Assembly: GCA_035948315.1 (NCBI GenBank)
Contig: DASZJG010000042.1
Location: 34,165-98,164, forward strand
Source: CAJCJE01 sp035948315
Lineage (GTDB): Bacteria; Actinomycetota; Actinomycetes; Mycobacteriales; Pseudonocardiaceae
Length of the DNA: 64,000 bases
Direction of reading: 5' to 3'
Shown in pieces: positions 32,010-41,000 of this stretch; the first letter of the stretch is position 1; each line of letters begins with the position of its first letter. Position numbers and translations under genes: made by a program. Under the pieces are notes generated by a model. The model was not told where the DNA came from. It ran no database searches and saw nothing but the letters and a program-made list of their open reading frames with translations.

Positions 32010-33152
32010 ATGGCCACGGGGTCACCGACCACGCTCGTTGTCGTCGCCGGGCTGCCCGGCCCGCCAACGGCGACACTCACCGACGCGCTGCGCACGGCCC
32101 GACCCGGCACGGTGTCGCTGCACCACGACCTGAGCCGGATCGACGAGGGGATCGTGCTGCGCAGGATGATCTCGGCGAAGCAGGACCGGACCGAGGTGCT
32201 CGAACTCGCGCACGGCTGTGTGTCCTGCACGTTGCGCGAGGACGTACTGCCGACGCTGCGCAGGCTCGCCGCGATCCCGCAGGTGCGGCGGATTGTGCTG
32301 CGGCTCGATCCGGTGATCGAGCCGGACGCGGTCTGCTGGGCGATCCAGCAGGTGCCGCTCAACGGCCGACCGGTCACCGAGGACCTGGACATCGAGGCGG
32401 TGGTGACCGCGATCGACCTGCGCACCTGGCTCGCGGCCGCCACCGACGACCGCGGACTCGCCGAGCACGGCATCGCGCTGACGCCGCAGGACGAGCGGAC
32501 GCTGGCGCAGGTCGCGGTCGGCCAGGTCGAGTTCGCCGATGCGGTGGTGATGACCGGCGCCGCGGATCATGCCTGGACGATGGCGAAAACTCGCGCGGTG
32601 CTGGACCGGCTCGCCCCGCACGCGCCGCGCGCCCGGCTCGACGACTTCGACCCGATCGCGCTCTTGGAACGAATCCCGGCCGACGCCCGGCGCGGCGCAC
32701 CGGACGACCCGCATGGCCCGGTGCTGCTCGGCCGGCCGCCGCTGGACACCGACTGCGGCTGCACGACCGTGTTGTTCCACGACAGCAGGCCCTTCCACCC
32801 CGCCCGGCTGGGTTTCGCGCTGGACGCACTGCTCGACGGCGTGGTGCGCACCCGAGGCAGGCTGTGGCTGGCGAGCAGGCCGGATTCGGTGCTGTGGCTG
32901 GAATCCGCGGGCGGCGGGCTCGACCTCGGCCGGGTGGGGGAGTGGCTGGCCGCGAGCGATCCGGCCGACTGGCCGGACGACCCGCAGCGGCGCGCGATGG
33001 CCGCGCTGCGCTGGCATCCGGACTACGGTGACCGCGCGCAGGACCTGTCGATCCTGGTACACGACGCCGATCCGGAGAAATTGCTGGCGACGCTGCGCGC
33101 TGCGCTGTTGACCGACGCGGAAGTGGCCCAGTTCGCCGAGCTGCGCGGATAA
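32010..33152 (+). CDS. COG0523 (CobW/ZigA-like) protein, zinc-regulated
   Basis: 380 residues from ATG 32010 with GGAGG upstream and a Zur box in the promoter. COG0523 proteins are GTP-dependent zinc chaperones; Zur-controlled members serve zinc-starved cells. The metal motif is present as HGCVSCTLRED, and the C-terminal CobW_C domain with LWLASRPDSVLWLESAGGG is clear. The N-terminal P-loop is degenerate: AGLPGPPTATLTDAL lacks the GxxxxGKT lysine, so GTP hydrolysis as in ZigA is doubtful. Similar P-loop-poor versions exist next to ribosomal protein paralogs in streptomycetes. It stands as a single gene. Confidence 0.85.
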   Translation: MATGSPTTLVVVAGLPGPPTATLTDALRTARPGTVSLHHDLSRIDEGIVLRRMISAKQDRTEVLELAHGCVSCTLREDVLPTLRRLAAIPQVRRIVLRLDPVIEPDAVCWAIQQVPLNGRPVTEDLDIEAVVTAIDLRTWLAAATDDRGLAEHGIALTPQDERTLAQVAVGQVEFADAVVMTGAADHAWTMAKTRAVLDRLAPHAPRARLDDFDPIALLERIPADARRGAPDDPHGPVLLGRPPLDTDCGCTTVLFHDSRPFHPARLGFALDALLDGVVRTRGRLWLASRPDSVLWLESAGGGLDLGRVGEWLAASDPADWPDDPQRRAMAALRWHPDYGDRAQDLSILVHDADPEKLLATLRAALLTDAEVAQFAELRG

Positions 33153-33169
33153 CGTCGGGCGCGAGCGGC

Positions 33170-33634
33170 TCACGCCGGGTAGGCGGCGGTCCTGACCATG
33201 GTGACGTCGTCCAGCGCGACCTCCCTGCCGGCCGGGTCGACGAACGCCACGTGCAGTGGCGCGTTGTCGGCCCGGCCGCGCCGTTCGATGGTCGGCCCCT
33301 CGGGGCGCGGCACGTGCGCGTCGCCCCACTGTTGCAGCGCGCCGACCACGACCAACAGTTCCCGGCCGGCCGGGGTCAGGTGATAGCTGAATCGCGCGCG
33401 GCTGCCCGGCTCCTGGTACGGCTGCTTGGTCATGACGCCGAACTCGACCAGGGTGGCGAGCCGTTCGGAGAGCACGTCCGGCGCGATGCCCAGCGCCTCG
33501 CGGAACTCGGCGAAGCGGGTCCGGCCGGCCAGCGCCTCGCGCATGATCAACAGCGTCCAGCGCGCGCCGACCACCTCCAGAGCGCGGGCGATCGAACAGC
33601 TCAGGTTCGACAGGTCGGTCCGTGGTGTCGCCAT
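33170..33634 (-). CDS. HxlR-family transcriptional regulator
   Basis: 154 residues from ATG 33634. The winged helix-turn-helix has the HxlR pattern: CSIARALEVVGARWTLLIMREAL with the conserved cysteine near residue 12, then RFAEFREALGIAPDVLSERLATLVEFGV, given here by its parts, and LTPAGRELLVVVGALQQWGD. It is divergent from the SDR gene, with an 86-bp gap containing a palindrome. HxlR proteins of this kind often sense aldehydes, quinones or redox state. Confidence 0.88.
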   Translation of the reverse strand: MATPRTDLSNLSCSIARALEVVGARWTLLIMREALAGRTRFAEFREALGIAPDVLSERLATLVEFGVMTKQPYQEPGSRARFSYHLTPAGRELLVVVGALQQWGDAHVPRPEGPTIERRGRADNAPLHVAFVDPAGREVALDDVTMVRTAAYPA

Positions 33635-33679
33635 GAGCACAGACTAGCTGAGTTGACAAAACCTATCCAGGTGAGGTTG

Positions 33680-33696
33680 AGTTGGAATTACCAACT
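33680..33696. promoter_or_regulatory. HxlR-type operator palindrome
   Basis: AGTTGG-AATTA-CCAACT: a perfect 6-bp inverted repeat with a 5-bp AT spacer, 24 bp before the SDR start. It is suited to binding by the divergently encoded HxlR protein. Confidence 0.65.
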
Positions 33697-33720
33697 TAGC
33701 TTCCTCCCTGGAGGGTCGAC

Positions 33721-34419
33721 ATGGACATCTCAACCAGCACCGCGCTCGTCACCGGCGCCAACCGGGGCCTCGGCGCCCGCTTCGCCGCCGAACTCGTCGC
33801 CCGCGGCGCCAAGGTCTACGCGGCGGCACGCAAGCCCGAAGCCATCGAGCTGCCCGGCGTGATCCCGGTCGCGCTGGACATCACGGACCCCGCGTCGGTC
33901 CAGGCCGCGGTCGAGGCGACCGGCGACGTCAACCTGCTGATCAACAACGCCGGCTCGTCCACCAGGTCGCCGCTGCTCACCGGCGATCCGGCGGATATCC
34001 GGCTGGAAATGGAAACCCACTACTTCGGCACGCTCTGGGCCAGCCGGGGCTTCGTCCCGCAGATCGAGGCGCGCGGCGGCGGCACCATCCTCAACGTGCT
34101 GTCCGTGCTCTCCTGGGTCGCCTTCCCGACCTCGGGCGCGTACTCGGCGGCCAAGGCCGCGGAGTGGCAGCTGTCCAACGCGCTGCGGGTCGAGTTGGCG
34201 CCGAAGAAGATCCGGGTGGCCAGCCTGCACGTCGGTTACATGGACACCGACATGACCAGCACCGTCACCGATCCCAAGCACGACCCGCTGGACATCGCCC
34301 GGCTGGCCCTGGACGCGGTCGCCGCGGACGAGTACGAGATCGTCGCGGACGAGCTGAGCCGCCGGGTCAAGGCCGGCCTCGCGGGCGGCATCGACGGGCT
34401 CTACCCGCAGCTGCCCTGA
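33721..34419 (+). CDS. Short-chain dehydrogenase/reductase
   Basis: 232 residues from ATG 33721 with GGAGGG upstream. The Rossmann motif is TGANRGLG, then NNAGSS, catalytic Ser in NVLSVLSWVAFP, and YSAAKAA (Tyr and Lys). The classical SDR subgroup; NADPH preference is suggested by the ARK after the second strand. The substrate is unknown. It is divergent from hxlR and probably controlled by it. Confidence 0.9.
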   Translation: MDISTSTALVTGANRGLGARFAAELVARGAKVYAAARKPEAIELPGVIPVALDITDPASVQAAVEATGDVNLLINNAGSSTRSPLLTGDPADIRLEMETHYFGTLWASRGFVPQIEARGGGTILNVLSVLSWVAFPTSGAYSAAKAAEWQLSNALRVELAPKKIRVASLHVGYMDTDMTSTVTDPKHDPLDIARLALDAVAADEYEIVADELSRRVKAGLAGGIDGLYPQLP

Positions 34420-34507
34420 ATTCGGGACCGGTCCCTGAACCGGCCGGTAACACTGGGGCGTGTGGTTGAGGCGGCGAGGCGAGCGGGCGAACGGGGAGCC
34501 CATCAGC

Positions 34508-35032
34508 GTGCCGAATGTGTTCGGTCTCGGTGACGGCAGCCCGCTCGTGCTCGCCGCCAAACCCAACCTCGCCCGCCTGCTCGCCGCGTCGAATCCCGTT
34601 CCCCCGCAGGAGAGTCGCGCGGTCTGGTCGGGGCCGGCGTCGATCCGGTTCGCGCTGGTGATCGGTCATCTCGCGCATCCGGACTCGAAGGTGCGGACCA
34701 GCGCGATCGAACTGGGCGTGCGGTACTGCGGTCACACCTACGGTTTCCAAGACCGGCTCGTCGAACTGGCCGCGGACGAGGATGCCCGGGTGCGGTCGGC
34801 CGCGGTGGGTGCATTGTGGACGGTGCACCGCGAGTCCAGCTGTGAGCGGGTGGTGCAGTCGCTGCGCGACGAGATTCGCGCTCACACCAACGATTTCGGC
34901 CTGCCCGCAGCCGTGGGCCCGCGGCTCGGGCCGGAGCGGGCCAGGGCCGCGCTGGACCTGCTGGTCGAACACGCGCCGGACGACGTCGCGCGGCGCCGGA
35001 TCGGCGCGTTGATCGGGCGCTACATCGACTAA
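34508..35032 (+). CDS. Hypothetical HEAT-repeat-like protein
   Basis: 174 residues. I chose GTG 34508 because GGGGAG lies 9 nt upstream; a longer frame opens at 34460 but adds an Arg-rich tail without support. The sequence is helical with repeat-like units: FALVIGHLAHPDSKVRTSAIELGVRY and LVELAADEDARVRSAAVGALW resemble HEAT/armadillo repeats, which mediate protein contacts. Similar small HEAT proteins occur in actinomycetes without known role. The last 4 bases overlap the end of the convergent small gene. Confidence 0.6.
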   Translation: MPNVFGLGDGSPLVLAAKPNLARLLAASNPVPPQESRAVWSGPASIRFALVIGHLAHPDSKVRTSAIELGVRYCGHTYGFQDRLVELAADEDARVRSAAVGALWTVHRESSCERVVQSLRDEIRAHTNDFGLPAAVGPRLGPERARAALDLLVEHAPDDVARRRIGALIGRYID

Positions 35033-35202
35033 CCGAAGTTTCGGCGCAACGTCTCGCCGTTGGGGGTGCCACCGAGGGCTGCGGAGATTCGGTCCCAGGA
35101 CCAGTCGGCCGCCCGTGCCTCGCGGACGGCGAGGGCGATCGCGTTCTGGGCGACGCGCCGTGCGTCGACGGCGCCCTGGACGAGTTCCTCCGGCGTGGTC
35201 AT
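35029..35202 (-). CDS. Small hypothetical protein (57 residues)
   Basis: ATG 35202 to stop at 35029. The sequence is helical with RRVAQNAIALAVREARAADW and WDRISAALGGTPNGETLRRNF, which looks like a small helix-turn-helix (turn at GGTPNGETL). It is too short for firm family placement. It lies 32 bp downstream of the XRE-cupin gene on the same strand, so the two may be cotranscribed. Confidence 0.55.
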   Translation of the reverse strand: MTTPEELVQGAVDARRVAQNAIALAVREARAADWSWDRISAALGGTPNGETLRRNFG

Positions 35203-35234
35203 GCCACAAATAATGCCACGAAATGTGGCACGAC

Positions 35235-35834
35235 TCAAGGTGTGAGCTGTCGGGTGGTGGCCTTGATGCGCATCCGCTCGCCCTGCGGCCCGTACAGGCT
35301 GAGCAGCTCGACGGCCTGATCGTTGCCGTTGCCGTACCAGTGCGGCAACCGGGTGTCGAACTCGGCGGCCTCGCCGCGCCGCAGCACCACCTCCCGGTCA
35401 CCGAGCAGCAGGTTCAGGGTGCCGTCCAGCACGTGCACCCACTTGTAGCCGGGGTGGACCTGCGGATCGGGCGAGCGGTTCGCGCGGCTGGCCGGCAGGA
35501 TCTCCTTCATCGCCTGGAGGCCGCCCGGGGTGGTGTTGAGCGGGATCGCGATGCCGCCATGCCGCATGATCGGCTTCTTGTGCAGTTCCGGGCCCGCGTG
35601 CGGCGCGCCGACCAGGTGATCCAGCGTCACCCGATACACCCGCGAGAGCGGCAACAGCAGTTCGAGGCTGGCCTTGCGGGTGCCGGATTCGAGCCGCGAC
35701 AGCGTGCTCACCGAGATGCCGGTCTCGGCCGCGACCTCGGCCAACGTGGCGCCCTGGCGTCTGCGCAGATCGCGCAGGCGGGTGCCGACCGTGGTCAGCA
35801 CGGAGTTCACCAGGACGTCCAGGTCGTCGGCCAT
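35235..35834 (-). CDS. XRE-family regulator with cupin domain
   Basis: 199 residues from ATG 35834. The N-terminal helix-turn-helix is LRDLRRRQGATLAEVAAETG and SVSTLSRLESGTRKA. The C-terminal half is a cupin (HPGYKWVHVLDGTLNLLLGD, then RRGEAAEFDTRLPHWYG) that would bind a small ligand. This architecture (like PuuR and SutR) often regulates amine, amino acid or sulfur metabolism. It is divergent from the ArsR-SRPBCC gene. Confidence 0.88.
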   Translation of the reverse strand: MADDLDVLVNSVLTTVGTRLRDLRRRQGATLAEVAAETGISVSTLSRLESGTRKASLELLLPLSRVYRVTLDHLVGAPHAGPELHKKPIMRHGGIAIPLNTTPGGLQAMKEILPASRANRSPDPQVHPGYKWVHVLDGTLNLLLGDREVVLRRGEAAEFDTRLPHWYGNGNDQAVELLSLYGPQGERMRIKATTRQLTP

Positions 35835-35883
35835 GTTCCCATTGTGCCCCTGTATTGAACATGGTTGTCAAGTAGGTTTCGAG

Positions 35884-35911
35884 TTGACATGCAGGTATTT
35901 GCCTGCATAAC
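35884..35911 (+). promoter_or_regulatory. Promoter with embedded ArsR operator
   Basis: The -35 element is TTGACA at 35884-35889 and the -10-like element is CATAAC at 35906-35911, with a 16-bp spacer. The spacer holds the inverted repeat ATGCAGG-TATTTG-CCTGCAT (35889-35908). The predicted transcription start falls on or just before the ATG at 35920, so the mRNA is probably leaderless. Confidence 0.65.
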
Positions 35912-35919
35912 GTGGTGCC

Positions 35920-36705
35920 ATGCCCTCGGACCGGGACACGGACCTGGATCGGGTCTTCAAGGCGCTCGCCGACCCGACCCGTCGATACCTGCTCGACCAG
36001 TTGCACGACCACAACGGACAGACGCTCGGCGAACTGTGCGAACGCGTCGCCATGACGCGCCAGTCGGCCACCCAGCACCTCGGTCTGCTGGAGGCGGCGA
36101 ACCTGGTCAGCACGGTGCGGCGCGGCCGGGAGAAGCTGCACTACCTCAATCCCGTTCCGCTGCAGGAGATCCAGGAACGCTGGATCGACAAGTTCGAACG
36201 ACCCATGCTGCGCGCGCTGAGCGCGATCAAGAAGGAAGCGGAGCTAGCCATGAGCGACAAGCCCAGCCACGTCTACGTCACCTACATCCAGAGCACGCCC
36301 GAGAAGGTCTGGCAGGCGCTGACCGACGCGGACATCAGCGCCCGCTACTGGGGGCACGCCAACGTCTCCGACTGGCAGGTCGGCTCGACCTGGGCGCACG
36401 AGCGGATCGACGGCTCCGGCGTCGCCGACGCGGTCGGCACGGTCGAGGTCGTCGATCCGCCGAGGCGACTGGTCACCACCTGGAAGGCACCGGACGCAGG
36501 CCCCGAGGTCGAACCGTCCCAGGTCACCTTCGACATCGAGTATTCCGGCCAGATCGTCCGGCTCACCGTCACCCACGAGAACCTGACCGACGAGGCCGAG
36601 CGCGCGGCGGTCGAGAAGGGCTGGGCGGCAGTGATGTCCAACATGAAGTCGTTGCTGGAGACCGGCAAGCCGCTGAGCCAGGACCCGTGGGAGATGTACC
36701 GCTAG
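35920..36705 (+). CDS. ArsR-type regulator fused to SRPBCC (AHSA1-like) domain
   Basis: 261 residues. Residues 1-100 are an ArsR winged helix (VFKALADPTRRYLLDQL, LGELCERVAMTRQSATQHLGLLE in parts). Residues 110-255 are an SRPBCC/AHSA1 hydrophobic-pocket domain (VYVTYIQSTPEKVWQALTD, RYWGHANVSDWQVGSTW). Separate ArsR and SRPBCC genes are often adjacent; here they are one protein, so the pocket may sense the ligand for the regulator. No Cys pair for metal sensing is evident. The palindrome in its own promoter points to autoregulation. No ribosome site is seen, consistent with a leaderless start. Confidence 0.87.
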   Translation: MPSDRDTDLDRVFKALADPTRRYLLDQLHDHNGQTLGELCERVAMTRQSATQHLGLLEAANLVSTVRRGREKLHYLNPVPLQEIQERWIDKFERPMLRALSAIKKEAELAMSDKPSHVYVTYIQSTPEKVWQALTDADISARYWGHANVSDWQVGSTWAHERIDGSGVADAVGTVEVVDPPRRLVTTWKAPDAGPEVEPSQVTFDIEYSGQIVRLTVTHENLTDEAERAAVEKGWAAVMSNMKSLLETGKPLSQDPWEMYR

Positions 36706-38060
36706 ACGCTATCCAGTTGGATGAGGGTGTCGATGCCGCGCGCGGCGAGGTACGCCTTGTCGGTGCTGCGGCTCGCCTTCACGACCGCGGGCCGGACGCC
36801 CTTGTCGATCAGCTTCATGTAGGGCTCGAAGAACGGCGTCCACGGGACAAGGCCGTCGGGCAGCACGAGCGCGGTGTCGCGGTGGATCGGCTCGGGCGGG
36901 GACTGGTCGTACTCGCGGATCAGGTTGGCGATGGTGGCGCCGATCGGCTTGAGCCTGCGGTCGTTGGTGTACACGCCGAGGTCGTACTCGAGCTGGTTGA
37001 AGCCGGTGAACGAGGAGTTGACCTCGTGCGAGCACCACCAGGTGACGCCCCACAGATCCTCGCAGCTGGCCATGTTCCTGATCGACTGCTCTGTCCACTG
37101 TGGAATGATGCTCGGGTCCATCCACACCTTGGACACGCCGGTCTCCTCGATCCACACCTTGCGGTTGAGGTCGGTGTGGAACGCCTTGATCAGCTCGATG
37201 AAGTACTCCGAGTAGTGCAGGGACGGCGTGGACAGCGGGCCGTAGGTGCTGAACACGTCGGCCCAGCCGGCCCAGGTGTGGTTGGCGGAGAGCGTGCCGG
37301 TGGTGCCCATGCCGTCCCGGCTGAAGTAGTCGTCGTTGAGCCACGGGTAGTGGTCGAGCCCGGCCACGTGCAGCTTGCCCGGCGCGGCCCGGTCCGTCGC
37401 GGCGAACATGCTGCGCAGCCAACCGTCACCGACCGCGGGCGCGACGTCGATGCCGAAGGGCTGGGTGAACCAGTAGATCTCGTTGGACAGGTCGAAACCG
37501 AGGAACCGAGGATGCCGGCCGATGGCGGCGCCGAGCGCGGCGAACAGCTGCTGCTGCGTGCCGATCGCGCTCGCGTCGGTGAAGATGTTGGTGACGGCTC
37601 CGGTGCCGTTGTTGATCAGCCACGGCGGCACGAACAGGAAGCCGCTGACCGCGCCGTCCAGCACGGTCACCTCGACGTCGAGCTGGCGTTCACCGGCCAG
37701 ATCGAGCATCTCGCGGATCCGCTGCACCTGTTCGGCGCGCACGAAGGTCGAGTTCGGCTGGAGTTCCGGCCACATCGCCATGATCCGGATGTGGTCCATG
37801 CCGAGCGCCCTGATGTCCGCGAGGTCGGCTCGGATCGAGTTGGCGTCCCAGTCCGACCAGCAGTACCACCAGCTCTTGCTCGGCGTGTAGTTCAGGCCGA
37901 ACCGGACCTTGCGCTGGGTCTGGTGCAGGGGATCAGACAGGGGATCGGGCAGGGGACCAGACAGGGGATCGGCACTTGCGGCGGTCGCGGCGCCGGTCAT
38001 GCCGAGCACAGCGGCTGCCGCTGTGCCGCCGAGGAAGCTGCGACGGTCGAAGCCGGACAT
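36702..38060 (-). CDS. Tat-exported GH5-like glycoside hydrolase
   Basis: 452 residues from ATG 38060, with signal FDRRSFLGGTAAAAVLGM (Tat) and an AxA-like site near ATAASA. A short linker of repeated DPLS/GPLP units follows. The catalytic part is a TIM barrel of the GH5/GH-A type: FGLNYTPSKSWWYCW, IRALGMDHIRIMAMWPE, LGFDLSNEIYWF (the NE pair with a probable acid/base Glu) and VWIEETGVSK (a probable nucleophile Glu). The likely substrate is a plant or fungal polysaccharide such as mannan, but this is not determined. It lies 11 bp after the GH92 gene on the same strand, so the two enzymes are co-expressed. Confidence 0.8.
   Translation of the reverse strand: MSGFDRRSFLGGTAAAAVLGMTGAATAASADPLSGPLPDPLSDPLHQTQRKVRFGLNYTPSKSWWYCWSDWDANSIRADLADIRALGMDHIRIMAMWPELQPNSTFVRAEQVQRIREMLDLAGERQLDVEVTVLDGAVSGFLFVPPWLINNGTGAVTNIFTDASAIGTQQQLFAALGAAIGRHPRFLGFDLSNEIYWFTQPFGIDVAPAVGDGWLRSMFAATDRAAPGKLHVAGLDHYPWLNDDYFSRDGMGTTGTLSANHTWAGWADVFSTYGPLSTPSLHYSEYFIELIKAFHTDLNRKVWIEETGVSKVWMDPSIIPQWTEQSIRNMASCEDLWGVTWWCSHEVNSSFTGFNQLEYDLGVYTNDRRLKPIGATIANLIREYDQSPPEPIHRDTALVLPDGLVPWTPFFEPYMKLIDKGVRPAVVKASRSTDKAYLAARGIDTLIQLDSV
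37926..37973. repeat. Four 12-bp tandem repeats in the GH5-like linker
   Basis: Four units of CAGGGGA(T/C)C(A/G)G(A/G)-type sequence, in frame, encoding the DPLS/GPLP/DPLS/DPLH tetrapeptides after the signal peptide. Such repeats vary in number easily by slippage. Confidence 0.8.
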
Positions 38061-38071
38061 TGAACGTCCTT

Positions 38072-41000
38072 TCACGGGGTGAGGCCGATGCCGTCCGGCA
38101 CGTTGCCGACTGGCACGGACGGGCCGACGGCGCCGGTGGCGACGGTGATCGGCCGGATGTCGTTGGCGCCGGAATCCACCACCCAGGCCGTGGTGCCGTC
38201 GGTGTTGAACGACACCGCGTAGGCGCTCGCGCCGGTCGGGATGAACGTGCCGGCGGTGTTCGTCGCGGTCGCGATCGGCACCACGCCGCCATTGGCGACC
38301 GTCGCGTACAGCACGCTGCCGTTCGGCGAGACGCCGAGGCCGGCGGGGGAGCTGCTGAGTGCGATGGTGCCGGTGACCGTGCCGGCCGCGTTGATCACGG
38401 TCACGTTGTTGCTGCCGGTGTTGCCGATGTAGGCGGTGTCGTCCGGGCCGACGGCGACACCGAACGGTTGCGCGCCAACGGTTACCGTGTGCGCCACCGT
38501 GCCCGTGCTCAGGTCCAGTTCGCTTGCCGTGCCCGCGCCCTGGTTGGCGATCCACAGGTACTTGCCGTCCGGCGAGATCGCGTCGCGCTCCGGGTTGGCG
38601 CCGACCGCGACCGGCGCTCCCGCGGTGTGCGTCGCCACGTCGATCGGTTGCACGGTCCCGTCGCCGTAGTTGGTCACCCAGACCGTCTTGCCGTCCGGGG
38701 TGATCGCGACGTCGGCGGCGACCGAGCCGACCGGGATCGTGGCGATGACCTGGTTGGTCGCGGTGGAGATCACCGAGACGTTGTTGCTGTTGTTGTTCGC
38801 CACGTAGACCTCGGCGCCGTTGGGCGTCACGGCCACGCCGTCCGGACCGCTGCCGACTCCGATCACCGGGCCCGCCGTGTTGTTGGCGCGGTCGACCGGG
38901 GTGAGCGTGTTGTCCGAGTAGTTGGACACGTACGCGGTCGGGATCACCTGGCCGGGCGCGGCGACCGTGGCCAGGATCGACGCGTTGGCCAGGATCGCGC
39001 CGTTGCTCGCCCCGCCGGCGACGGTCACCGCGTAGAAGCCGGCACTGGCCTGCGCGCTCGCGGTCACGGTCAGCGGGACGGTCGCGCTCTGCTGCGCGGC
39101 CACGGTTGTCGTCGATGTGCTCGGCGTGAACGTGATGCCGTTGTTCGGGGCGGTCGCGGTCCAGGTGACGGTGGCCGGTTGGCTACCGAGGCTGTTGTCC
39201 ACGATCACGTTCACCGACGTGCTGGCGCCGGGCGCGAGACGAACCTGCGCCGGATCGGTGCGCACCTGCGCGCGCGTGCTCGGCGGGAAGTTCACCGGGC
39301 CCGCGCCGAAGGACGGGGGAGCGTCGTGCGCGCCGGTGCCCCAGGTCTTGTCGGGTTGCGCGCCGACGGTGAAGTCCAGCCTGGTCAGGCCGGGGTGGTC
39401 GGGCAGCATCAGGTAGGTGTGCGTGCTGGACCGGCCGTTCACCCGCAGGCTCTGCGTGTACGGGTTGGCGTCGCCCGCGCCGGGCGCGTTGATCTGGATC
39501 AGCCTGCCGTTGCCCGCGTGCACGGTGACCTGGCTGAACAGCGGCGTGCCGAGCACCAGCATCGGCACGCCGGGCGTCTGCGGGTACATCCCCAGCGCGG
39601 CCCAGACGTACCAGGAGGACATCGCGCCGAGGTCGTCGTTGCCCGGTTCGCCGCCGGGGGTGTCGCCGTAGAGCTGGCTCATGATCGACCGCACGGTCGA
39701 CTGCGTCTGCCAGGGCGCGCCCGCGCTGTCGTACACCCAGGGCGTGTCCAGGTTCGGCTCGTTGCCGGCCCAGTCGTTCGGTGCGTTCGGGCCGGCGTTG
39801 AGCTGGCTGAAGAACGAGTTCAGCCGGGCCCGCGCGGCCGCGTCGCCGCCCATGCCGCCGATCAGGCCGGCCAGGTTCTGCGGCACCATCCAGGTGTACT
39901 GCGCGGCATTGCCCTCCTGGAAACCGGATTGCCCGAATCCGCCGTTGCTCGCCAGCGGATCACCGGGCGGGAACGCGCCCTGCGCGTCGCGCGGCTGGAT
40001 GTAACCGGTCGACGTGTTGAACAGGTTCGCCCAGTTCTGCGAGGTCCTGGTGAACGGGCCGGCGACGCTCGCATCGCCGATGCTGCGGGCAAGGCGCGAG
40101 ATCGCGAAGTCGTCCAGCGCGTACTCCAGGGTTTCCGACGCGCCGTTGGGCACCGGGGAGATCGAGTCGGACTGGGTGTTGGGCACGTAGCCGTTCGTGC
40201 GGTACGCGGCGCCTGCCGGCCGGTCGACGTACCAGCCCTGGCCGGACGCCCCGGTGCCGGTCGCGCCGTGCACCATCTCCGCCACCGCGTGCGCGGCGTC
40301 GAAACCGGTCGCGCCGAACGCGTACGCGCCGGCCAGGATCGGGTCGGCCGCGTCGCCGTTCATCACGCCGGACTCGCCGTTGGCCACCGGCCACTTCGGC
40401 AGCCAGCCCATCTGGTCGCCCGCGTCCAGCAGCGAGGTCGCCATGTCGCTCGCCTGCGCCGGATCGAGCAGCGCGACCAGTGGGATCTGTGAGCGGTAGA
40501 TGTCCCAGCCGGAGAAGTCGCTGTACTCGCTGTGCCCGCGCGCGGTCTTGTGCACCTGGTTGTCGTAGCCGGGATAGCTGCCGTCGACGTCGTTGAACAG
40601 GCTCGGGTGCAGCAGCGCGTGGTAGAGCGCGGTGTAGAAAGTGGACTGTTGCGCGGTTGTTCCGCCGGTGACGGCGATCTTGCCGAGTTGCGCGTCCCAG
40701 GTCTGCCGGGCCGCTTGGGCGGTCCGCGCGAGATCGAAGTGCGCGTTCTCCGCCTTGAGGTTGTTCAGCGCGCCGGCCGTGCTCACGTAGGACACCGCGA
40801 CCTGCATGTCGACGACGGGATTTGTAGTGGTGTCGAAGGTGAGCGCGCCGCCGGCGACCACGCCGCCGCCCTGGGCAGGCGCCGCATGAGATGTCGTCGC
40901 GAACGATTTGGGCATCGGTGCCTGTTTGCCGTGCGCGGTCAGCGATGTGCTGTTCGTCCGAACCTGGCTCGTGCTGGCGCCGGTGCCGCCCCAGGTGCCG

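Noticed and set aside
37976..40492. 838-codon plus-strand frame over GH92
   Set aside because: Shadow of the minus-strand glycosidase; no domain recognised.
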